64,000 nt of DNA from Armillaria gallica (taxonomy: Eukaryota > Basidiomycota > Agaricomycetes > Agaricales > Physalacriaceae). Within the stretch, counting starts at the first letter, position 1, and every line of letters begins with the position of its first letter. Shown piece by piece: positions 55,192 to 64,000 of this stretch. The notes under the pieces are model-generated. The model was not told the origin of the DNA. It did no database searches and was given only the letters and a program-made list of their open reading frames with translations. Location: NCBI GenBank assembly GCA_037576215.1, contig JBANDB010000006.1, forward strand, positions 1,116,001 through 1,180,000. The letters run 5' to 3'. A program made the position numbers and the translations under genes.

Positions 55192-58100
55192 TTACAGCTT
55201 GTCGTAGTACGTGTCGAGAGAAGGAATCTCCATCTGTAAACAATGGTTAGTAAATAAGAGAGTGCCTACGGGATCTGAAAACCAACCTTAAGACCCTTGC
55301 GTGTTCGGATTTGGTGAACGATTTTCTCAATATTGGAGCCCTTTGTCAAGGGGAGCTAATGGATGCTTAGCAACTACACAAAGCACGACCAACGCAAAGC
55401 ACTCACATCCATTCATGATTTCCCAGTGATCGAACACACACTGGGGGAAGGCTTGTCCAGCAGTATGCGAGCGGAGCTCACCGTTGAAACCGAAGGATTC
55501 GGAGACAGGGAGATAAGCCTTAACGGTGAACATGGGTGTTCCTGGCCTTTGCTCTTCGCTGAATACCTGACCACGCCTCTTGTTCAAGCAACTGTAGATA
55601 CCACCGATGGCGTTCTCGGGACACTGAATCTCCACTGAAATGGCAAGCGTTAGAATCGGATTGTACAAAACTCAAAACAGCGTACCAAGATAGATGGGCT
55701 CTTGGAGACCAGGAGTTGCGAGTAAGCAAGCAGCGTAACAGGCACGACGACACGTAGGGATAATCTGTCCTCCACCACGGTGAATAGCATCGGCATGAAG
55801 CTGAAAAAGAGGGTTATGAGTGCCAATTCCAATGTTTGCAATGTCTATGAGCTTACCGTCACATCGAGGATGTTGATACGAACACCACGCATGTTCTCAT
55901 CGGCACAAACACCTTCCTTGGTCGCCCACTGGAAGGCAGCAACACAAGAATCCTTGATTTCATTGAGATACTGCACACCCTTGGTGACATCGACCATCAC
56001 GTTGGGTCCAGTGGTATCAGGACCGAAACACCAAATCTTCCTGGCATCGGTGACATCCCAGCCGTACTCGTCAGCAAGGACACGAGCGCGAGCCTTGAAA
56101 TCATCACGAGAACTGACTTTACCCTCCTCGATGGCTTTCGTAAGCTCCTCGTCGATGGGCATAGCTTTGACATATAGACGGTTGTGCTTGTTCTGCGACT
56201 TGGACAAAGCAACGATGGTAGACTCGGCCCTCACGGTTTCACGGTAAGGGACGACGGGATCGGAGATCTTGAGGGGAACACCAGCATGGTCTTCTTGGAG
56301 ATCCTATACACCAAATGAGTATCACATCATTCTGTTAGGACAAAAATGCATACCTTGAGACAGATTTCCAAGTGCAACTCACCGGCACCAGCAACGATGT
56401 GCTCGCCAGTCTCATTAATCCAAGCCTGGACACAGGGGTCGGATTTGGAGAGACGCTTGAGACCTTCGACAAGCTTGGGAAGGTCGGCAGCGTTCTTGAC
56501 CTCGACAGCAACCTGGACGACGGGGGAGACGGAGAACCTCATGACCTTCATGTTATGGGCAGTTTCTGACGTCGTCAGGGTACCGCTCTTCAACAGGAAC
56601 TGATCGATACCAACGAGACCGACGATGTTTCCAGCCGGGCAATCCTCGATAGGCTCGATATAACGACCCATCATCAAAATTGTACGCTGAATGGACTTGA
56701 CGAACAAGTCGTCCTTCTTTCCGGGAAGATAGTTGGGTCCCTGGATACGGATTTTGGGTCCTGAGCGAACAGTTCCGGAGAAGACACGACCAAAGGCATA
56801 GAATCGGCCCTTGTCGGAAGTGGGCACCATCTTGGAGACGTAGAGGACGAGAGGACCCTTGGGGTCACAGTCGCGGATACCGATGGCGGACTCATCATCC
56901 ATAGGACCTTCATAGAGGGTCTCCACACGGTAGCGCTGTGCGGTTGCGGGCGAAGGAAGGTTGATGACTATCATCTCCAAGAGAGAGTCACCGGCGGGAA
57001 GGAATTTTCGCATGATAACCTTGAGGAGAGCTTTACCCTCAAGATCACGCTCATCCTGAGCGAGCTTGACATCAAGCTTCTCCAACATGGGTCCAATGGC
57101 GTCCTTCTTGAAGTTCATCACGGAATCGAAGATCTTGAAGATGGGGTCGAGCACGAACATGTTGAAAGCACGCTCGAGGGGCTTGCCATCGGCACCAGCC
57201 GACTTGGTGGTCCATTTGCGCGTAGCGGGGTTGAAGAAGTTATCGCCCCACAGCTTGGCCATCATCTTTTCCTTGTCTACACCGAATTTCTTGGCGTACC
57301 GGGCGGCGAACTGTCGGAGGGTGAAACCCCATCCGTGGAGTCCAGAACCGAAGGCGACGGTACCCTTGTCGGGGTAGACCTGGACGTCACCGAGCGCTTC
57401 GTCATGGTACGTGGAGATGATAACGTTCACACTCTCAACGGTACGCGAGAAGGACTGGAAGAGGGATTCCTTGTCGACTTGCAATTCGAGCAGGGCACGA
57501 TCAACCTTGTTGATAACAACGACGGGTTTGATTCGCTCCGTCAGGGCCTGTCGCAGAACTGTCTCAGTTTGGACACAGACACCTTCAACGCAATCGACGA
57601 CGACAAGAGCACCGTCGGTAACACGGAGGGCGGCCGTGACCTCGGATGAGAAATCAACGTGCCCGGGAGAGTCAATCAAATTGATCAAGAACTCGTTGCC
57701 TGTACATGCGCTCGAATCAACGCTTGACGATTATTTGAACGTATCAACGCACCCTCAGTCTTTTGCTTGATGGAAGGCAATTCCTCCTTGTCCACCTCGA
57801 AATACATGGAGATGGCCGTGGATTTGATAGTGATACCACGTTCTTTTTCGTCCTCTCTCGTATCCGTAAACCGCATGTCACCAGCCTTGGACGAGGCGAT
57901 GATACCCGCTTTTGACACCAGAGAGTCCGTGAGGGTGGACTTTCCGTGATCGACTACCGAAACATTGAGTGTCAGCCTAGCTCGAAGGGAGTCGCTACTG
58001 AGGACTCACCGTGAGCGATGACACTCATGTTACGGATATTTGTCGGCTTGTCCATGAGGCCACGGATTTGATCTGAGAGAGGAAAACGAAGGTCATGAAG

Positions 58101-58206
58101 GAGCAAGAGAAAACAGAACGAGAGCACTAGCCTACTGTGAAGTTACTGCCATGAAGAAATTTTAATGAGCGCCAATAAAGCAAGCAAAATGGACCACATA
58201 CACCAT
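55192..58206 (-). CDS. EEF2: Translation elongation factor 2 (one frame break)
   Basis: GTPase that moves the ribosome during elongation. Exons are 58206-58202 (5 nt), 58145-58132 (14 nt), 58072-58010, 57953-57753, 57699-56354, 56303-55857, 55800-55686, 55634-55407, 55355-55287 and 55233-55192. The N-terminus [20 protein letters not shown] is almost invariant in eukaryotes and requires both tiny exons. GTPase motifs are [17 protein letters not shown] and NKVD; the diphthamide loop [12 protein letters not shown] is intact, and the protein ends DTYYDKL. At 55350-55353 there are four G on plus where the frame needs three; removing one gives exactly 842 residues, the standard length. The second intron is GC-AG. 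Highly expressed housekeeping gene. Confidence 0.96.
58073..58131 (-). other. GC-AG intron of eEF2
   Basis: Donor GTAG|GCTAGT, acceptor CTCTCTCAG, 59 nt. The invariant reading NFTVDQIR across the junction leaves no other choice, so this is the best-supported GC donor in the window. Confidence 0.85.
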
Positions 58207-58540
58207 GGCTTCTAAATTTTACAAACGTCAGATGAGAATATGAGTACAGAACAACCTCTGAGGGAAGAATATCGTCAACAGTCGTACAAGCCTGTGATGC
58301 GACTGTGAGAGCTGTTGGGAGGGCGGTTTTCACTTCCGTTACCAAGCCTGTCTTATCGATCAGCTTTAGGGCAGGCCGATAACATATCACGTGATGGACG
58401 GTGCCGTTCCAGAGTCAAAACAAATCCGCAAGCGGGAGCGCGATGTATTCGTTGAATTCTACTCAATACTAGTACAAGACGCGACAATCATTCATACTCA
58501 TACCCGTGTCAGTTTCGGCAGCGAGAAAGGTACTACTCAA
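58207..58540. other. eEF2 upstream region
   Basis: Spacer between the eEF2 start and the isocitrate lyase stop. Presumed eEF2 promoter and 5' leader. No defined box was identified. Confidence 0.5.
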
Positions 58541-60771
58541 TTAAAAAGAGTGCTCGGTTGAGTCATTCCCTGTCGATGAGGTACTGGAAGATCCGGATGA
58601 GACGGTCTGGAGAATGCGGTCTATATAATTGGCGCCGCTCCTAACACAGGGTGAGGATTTGACAAAGACAGCAGTCATGAAACGTTCTCACCACTTCTGG
58701 TGCGTAAGGACGTCACAGCCAATTTCCTTTTCTTTGCGCTGAATGAGTTCGACGTACGCCAACATACCATCATCCTTGTAACGGGCCGCGAGCTCAGCTA
58801 TAACGTATTTCAGAATGGTCTGCGCAACCGACGGAAGGCCACATACCTGTTGTTACGGCTCCGCTGTGGAGTCCGGCCAAAGAGATCAACTGAAGCACGA
58901 ATCTAGAAAGCAGCCATGAGTAGCCATTGGCAACAGTAAATGTAAGCCCCATACCCTTCCTTTGCGAGTTCCCAGACAAAGTTTTTGAGATCAGCATCTA
59001 AGTTGAATATTGTTAAAATGATACCAGGGGGACTAAGGCGTTACGGACCCGTGAAACCATGGGCGGACCAGTTGAAGCTCGGGCTCAGGTTGTAGACGAA
59101 CCATCTGAAGCATGCCATTGTCAGCGTAAGTGTTACATCACGTTCAAGAATCCAGACCCACTTTCCGGGATATTTTTCACGAATTTTCCGAGAGAAATAC
59201 CGTGCCTGTTCGAGATCGGGCGTCTTTGTCTCCAGCCAGATCAGGTCCGCATACGGAGCAAAAGTCATCGATCGCTTTATAGCCGCCTGTATAAATCGGT
59301 TAGCACAGAAGTCCAATAACATGTTGGTCTATCACACCTCGACGCCACCCGTGAAGTGGTAATACCCTTCTCTTGTTCGTGGCACTGTAGGAGAAAACTT
59401 AAAGATATGAAAGCGGGATCATGGAGTGCGCGCACGATCAGAGTCCCAGAAGACGGCTTTGCCCAGGATGTCTTTGGCAATATCGCGTGCCTCATTGGTC
59501 GACTTGCCTTCCACTGCGATGAGATACGACTGGTACGCGGACGCCTTGTCCTCTATGGCTGATTCATTGAAAGCCTTCTCGACCGCTTAAGCACAGAAGC
59601 AAGTCAGCCGTGATACCTCCTAGAAGTTCCCGAAGCAAAGATCCACCTTGATTGAAAGTACACATCACATGGTCCCGAGTCCATTGCTGTTCAAGACTGT
59701 CGATCTCAGCCCAGACGCACCGGATGCCTCAGCCTCAGCGAGAACCTGCGCCAGAGGCCTGCTATCTTTAGTAGTGGTACCCAAAAGATATTCATGGTCA
59801 GCGATATCAATATCTGAGGATAAGAGTTTCCCGGATTCAGAGTCTGTACGAGCGATGAGGAGCATCGTAGACTTCATAAGGTCCAGCTGGAACCGGGCTG
59901 AAATGAGGCGCGAGACGTGAGTCGACGTCGGTACAAGGACTTTGCCTCCCAGATGGCCACACTTTTTACCACCATGCAATTGGTCTTCTAGATGAATACC
60001 CGCCGCACCGGATTCCGCAAAGAGTTTAGTGAGCTTCATGACTGCAGATAGTCCACCATGCCTGATTAATGTATTGAGAAATGGACGCTGGAAGTTCAGA
60101 AGAGAGACAACGCACCCGGTGTCAGCGTCAGCAACGATGGGACGGAGGTAATCAATGTATTCCATCTTGGCCCTTGCTTCTGGAGAAGCTGTCATTCGCT
60201 CGTCATAATGCTTTTTATCATGTAACTGTTGTGCACGGAAGATGCGATGAACCTGGTTCGGAACCGTGGTATATGGGTAGTCACTGTGTACAATCAGGAT
60301 CGTGGCCACATTAAACAGAGAACAAACGCACCCAAGGTCCGGGCCCACTTCGTTATTCCCCGTCGTCAAGACACTCGACGATGCCCAGCCAGACACATAC
60401 ACAATCTCCTGATACCGAGCCATTTGGGTCATCTGAACAGGGTCGATAGCGCCCATTGTATGTACAGGCTTCTTGGCATCCGCAGCCCGCTTCAGGACGG
60501 CGAAGAGCTTGTCAGCCAACAATGACGACGGAATGGGTACCACTGGCAGAGACCCCTGCTTGGACGCAACCGAAGCAGCGGAATATGGCCGCTTGATATC
60601 GGCAAACCGAGGCTGGGCGAAGAACTCTTCCATCTCGGAAACCCGCTGGTCGAACAGGGCGGATTCCTGGTCGAGGGTCGGAGGGTCAAGGGATAATGGC
60701 GCGATGGAAGACATGGCGCGTGCAACGCGACCTACGGGTAGGTAGCGAGGTAAGGAGCGAGAACAGAGCAT
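58541..60771 (-). CDS. ICL1: Isocitrate lyase (one frame break)
   Basis: Glyoxylate-cycle enzyme splitting isocitrate to succinate and glyoxylate. Exons are 60771-60332, 60283-60116, 60061-59647, 59585-59436, 59384-59338, 59286-59162, 59104-59049, 58997-58955, 58902-58847, 58797-58692 and 58640-58541. Landmarks are [28 protein letters not shown] with the catalytic KKCGH loop, [11 protein letters not shown], and [13 protein letters not shown]. At 59711-59713 one base is missing in a C run on plus (G on the coding strand); with it the frame reads [14 protein letters not shown] and the protein has 568 residues. The N-terminus [18 protein letters not shown] looks like a mitochondrial presequence, with a second Met (MSSIAPLS) at 60714. 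The end -TEHSF is not a standard peroxisomal signal. Confidence 0.94.
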
Positions 60772-61166
60772 TCGAGTTCACTGTCTAGTTCAAGGTCAAA
60801 TTCATGGCCTCCCTATGAGCACGAGACGAACATGCCTTTATAATCGGTCTAGGGCCAAGGTGGTTCCGATAAAGGTGGCCCGGTTCATAGACAGTCCGGG
60901 GAGGAGGTCAACATGACAGAAGCGGGGTAAATTGGGGACAATTTCATCTCCGGCTAGCAACTCATAGAATGGATGCCGGATGCCGGTCGCGTTCACCGCA
61001 ACAGCGTCGCGCCCAGTCGCGCCTCTCATGTGACGATAATTCATTAGGACACCTCAGAGTATAGATATTACACCCTCCAAGTTCAACAGGCAATACAATC
61101 CTGATCTATGGAATAATATATCGTTCACACAATAATACATAGATCGATATCAGCTGGGTTCAATGA
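60772..61166. other. Isocitrate lyase upstream region
   Basis: Spacer between the ICL start and the PRP17 stop. Expected to hold the regulated ICL promoter; no specific site was identified. Confidence 0.5.
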
Positions 61167-63229
61167 TCAATCCTAAACAGTTACGCGTCAGTAAACATTG
61201 ACAATGTTGCCAGATGATACAACATACCCAGAGCTTGATGTTTCCGTCCCAAGAACCAGTCAACACCTTCGACTGTATGTCTTCTTGTGAGCACACATCC
61301 ATAGTAAATTGAACAATGGAAACGTACAGTCTCATGAGGAAGCCATTCATGTGTAATGACCACCTTGTTGTGAGCTTTCAGTCTTGACTTGATACGACCG
61401 GTCTTCCAATCCCAGAACACAACATTTCCTTCACCATCCCCACTGCTTATCCACTTTCCATCAGGGGAGAAACCCACTTGACACGCGTAACCTGCTACTG
61501 AATGACCTGCGAATCGTTTTTTGCGGTTCTGTCGGAAGTTGTCCGTGCTGTAAACGAGAATCTGGTTGTCGAGAGATTGTGCAGCGAAATATTTATCTGG
61601 AAAATTCTTAGCACTCGTTAAGCAAAAATGCCCCATGACTTACTTGAAGGATGAAGTGTAACGGCAGGCATGGAATGCATATGCGGTTCAGCGATGTACT
61701 TGATGACTACTGGTATATCAAAGTCCCAGGCCCTGATGGTCTTGTCGTCCGACGTCGTTACAAATCTCCGGTTCTCATCGACAAAAGTGATTGTGTTCAC
61801 TGGGCCGAGATGCTGATCGTACTCCTGGGTAATCTCCCCGGAGTTGATGTCATACTGAAAAATGTTAGGAGAGACAGAGGACCAACACAACACTAACATA
61901 CCTGGATGATTTTCTTGTCCGACATGCCTGCGAGGAATATGTTTTGCTTGTCTTCATCGGGATGGAACTTGATGACGTAGGGTATTTTGCCGTTGCTGAA
62001 GCGCTTTATGCACTGTCCAGTCTCCGTATCCCACAACTTCATCTGGCGATCATAGCTACAAGACAGAAAGCGTCGACCATCGTTTGAGAATGAAACGTCT
62101 TTGACGTGTTTCGTATGACCATGGAATGTCCGTAGACAATTTTGTGTTGTGTAGAGATCCCAAAGCTTCAAACTAGTTAACAAACACTCATCTGCACATA
62201 AATGGGCCTCGTACTTTGATTTTCGTATCCATGGACCCACTCAAGAACATATGACCGGTTTGAGGGAAAAGACGAAGCACCGAAACACCTTGATTGTGCC
62301 CGGTGAATGTGTGAACGCATACTTTGGGAATAAAGCAATCCTGAGACCCCGCCTCAGCAGTGAGTTGAGGCGCGTCCGCAAGAGGCGGCGACATGTATGT
62401 GCGGCCTTGGTAGTCTGTCATGGACTTGCCGTGGAAAACGGAATACTCTTGACCATGACCGCCCCGCTTGTTCCTGGCCTTCTTAATTTTGGTGGGCTCT
62501 CCTCCTCCTCTTCTTCCTGCTCCTCTTCACCGTCCTCCTGTACCTCAACGCCAGCAAGGAACGTACTTTCCGGTTCGTCACCTTCCCAATCAGCCCAAGG
62601 TCCAACGTATGCCCCATCACCCTCCACGATCTCCAAATCACCCTTTTGTTTCCGCTTTCGCTTCAATTCATTCCTTTGACTCTTCGACGCTCGTAGGGAG
62701 TCAATGGTGGCAAAACCGTTAGCTTGGGCTTTGTCTATTGAACCTAAGAGCGCGGGGGCATTGGGGTCTATAGAAGGATTGGCAGAATAGCCCAGAATTG
62801 AGTGGGTTAAATGCTGAGAGCGAAAGGCATGCTCTGTCATTGACTGCTCTTCAACATGTCCCGCAAGAGCGTTTTGGTTGATGAATCGGTTCCTATCGCC
62901 AAACGGATTTTCCGGTCCTTGAATCGGTAAAGTCATGTCGTTGAAGGGAATATTCACATTCATTTGCGTGTCTGTTGGTCGTGTGATAAGTGACGTCTGG
63001 TGTAGAGGGTCCTATCACGGAATATGAGTATGGTTGAACAACTTTTGCTGAGCAAAAACCACGGTACCTCTGACAAAACGTGAGGCGCGGCCTGGGCCAC
63101 AAGCGACGTCTTGGGGGGCTCATCTATCCGTATTTTCTTCGCAGAGGGTATTGAAGAGAGACCAAATGCATCCTTCGAGATGTCGATGTCGTCGTCCTCC
63201 CCGGATGAATAGCCTTGGACAAGGGACAT
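61167..63229 (-). CDS. PRP17: Pre-mRNA splicing factor PRP17/CDC40 (one frame break)
   Basis: WD40 protein required for the second splicing step. Exons are 63229-63068, 63011-62215, 62165-61902, 61854-61644, 61596-61328, 61272-61228 and 61172-61167 (6 nt). The start [14 protein letters not shown] is typical. A Glu-rich linker leads into [18 protein letters not shown], and seven WD repeats follow ([50 protein letters not shown] and others). The protein ends KLWD, which needs the last 6-nt exon (GAT TGA). Around 62497-62512, in the GAG repeat of the Glu tract, one base is missing; adding it gives 584 residues with all intron phases correct. PRP17 and cwf18 are both spliceosome proteins but are not adjacent. 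Confidence 0.94.
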
Positions 63230-63483
63230 GATGGCAAGAACAGAAGGTGTGACCGTGATTGTCACAGTCGACCGGATTATCGGACCGGATGGGGCAGACT
63301 TACACCCTGTCCGTAACTACACCACGGTCTATGCTGTGAACATAGTAAAAGCATGTTTTGCCATTTATCTAACTATGTAGAGGGAACAGTGCATTATCGA
63401 TATCCCTGCAGGAACTTATGATTCTACGTTTTGCTCTCGGATTCAGGATGTTACATTACTGCTTGCCTCCGACTTCATACTGA

Positions 63484-63972
63484 TCATTTTCGCAGTTCCT
63501 TCTCCGCCTTTTCCTTCGTTTCGCGTGCTCCGGATTCGGCCTGGGAATATGGATGCGTCAGGACATGTATACAATAAGAAACGCTGCACTGCCGTACCTG
63601 ATTCATCTTCTGACCCGCTACTTTCGAGGTCTCACTAGCCTTTTCCTTAGTTGAATGGGTTGCAGAGGCTGACCGCATGGTTAGTATATGAGGAGAAACA
63701 CAGAATTCTCCGCACCTAAAGTATCTTTGGTAGTAGCAGCCGCTTTCTCCCCTCCTTCTATAGCAGAAGCCAGGCCTTTTCCGAGTTTCTTGTTTACCTG
63801 TGTAAAGTATATAAGCGTTATTGCAGACAGAACCGATACTGGCGTACTGCGTCGGCCGCATCAGAAGCTTTCTCCGACAATGTCTTACGTGCTACAGGCG
63901 TCGTATGCAAGAAGCTGGACGCAGATGGACGCTTTTGAACTACGGAGAGGCGGCTCTGGATGCTCGGTACAT
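63484..63972 (-). CDS. Small Lys/Ala-rich helical protein, probably mitochondrial
   Basis: Function unknown. Exons are read as 63972-63848, 63797-63716, 63668-63598 and 63540-63484, about 111 residues. The first exon encodes MYRASRAAS and then, in a frame shifted by one base near 63940-63950, SASSFLHTTPVARKTLSEKA; together these look like a mitochondrial presequence with the usual basic-hydroxylated pattern. The mature part is an amphipathic Lys/Ala/Glu-rich helix (KKLGKGLASAIEGGEKAAAT, HSTKEKASETSKVAG, ETKEKAEKELRK), similar in composition to stress-related LEA-like proteins, but no family is assigned. The 5' end lies only 28 bases from the window edge, so an upstream exon could be the real start and explain the frame change. 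Confidence 0.6.
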
Positions 63973-64000
63973 GTTAGAGATTTCGAATAACGCAGAAGGT

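Overview
The window looks like nuclear DNA of a filamentous basidiomycete, probably an agaricomycete. Genes are packed on both strands, and about 170 introns can be placed, mostly 45-60 nt with GT..AG ends. Several exons are only 5-20 nt long. Homologues point to fungi: an XlnR-like Zn2Cys6 activator, a polyporopepsin-like protease relic, a cnxABC-type MoaA-MoaC gene and fungal NIPSNAP, Sro7 and Gos1 proteins. I see no rRNA, tRNA, CRISPR array, virus or intact mobile element.

Layout. 1-8.7 kb: UTP13 (runs off the left edge), a forkhead/AT-hook regulator and a 23-exon XlnR-like activator, all on the minus strand. 9.2-17.4 kb: a NIPSNAP protein, a putative glycosyltransferase, the MoaA-MoaC molybdenum cofactor gene (plus strand), a TXNDC17-like protein and a secreted Thr/Gln-repeat protein. 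17.9-25.6 kb: the aspartate/glutamate carrier AGC1, TRM5, a TatD/Scn1 hydrolase (plus) and the Golgi SNARE GOS1. 25.9-37.6 kb: an Sro7/tomosyn protein, a long coiled-coil protein, an AIF2/AMID oxidoreductase (plus) and a GFA-domain protein. 38.4-44.7 kb: a LAMTOR2-like roadblock protein, SAM synthetase (plus), mitochondrial uL1, the spliceosomal cwf18/CCDC12 protein (plus) and a basic-secretory-protein-like protein. 44.9-50.5 kb is gene-poor: a decayed aspartic protease, a divergent pair of transcription factors (Zn2Cys6 and bHLH) and degenerate repeats. 50.5-64 kb: FCP1, an APH-family kinase-like gene, eEF2, isocitrate lyase, PRP17 and a small mitochondrial-type protein, all minus.

Most genes are housekeeping: ribosome biogenesis and translation (UTP13, TRM5, uL1m, eEF2), transcription and splicing (FCP1, PRP17, cwf18), vesicle traffic (GOS1 next to SRO7) and central or mitochondrial metabolism (AGC1, ICL, SAM synthetase, MoCo). 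No operon logic applies, but several divergent pairs share very short promoters (about 52-165 bp).

Two things stand out. First, conserved genes, several essential (eEF2, SAM synthetase, PRP17, FCP1, ICL), each carry a single-base frame break, often in a homopolymer of three or four bases. Correcting one base per break restores exact family lengths, so I read these mainly as consensus-sequence errors. Second, the splicing is unusual: five GC-AG introns, two consecutive 5-nt exons in AGC1, a 5-nt first coding exon in eEF2, and a stop codon inside a retained intron at the MoaA/MoaC junction, which would allow a MOCS1-like choice between two products. Exon boundaries were inferred by eye from splice signals, reading frame and family conservation, with no transcript data.
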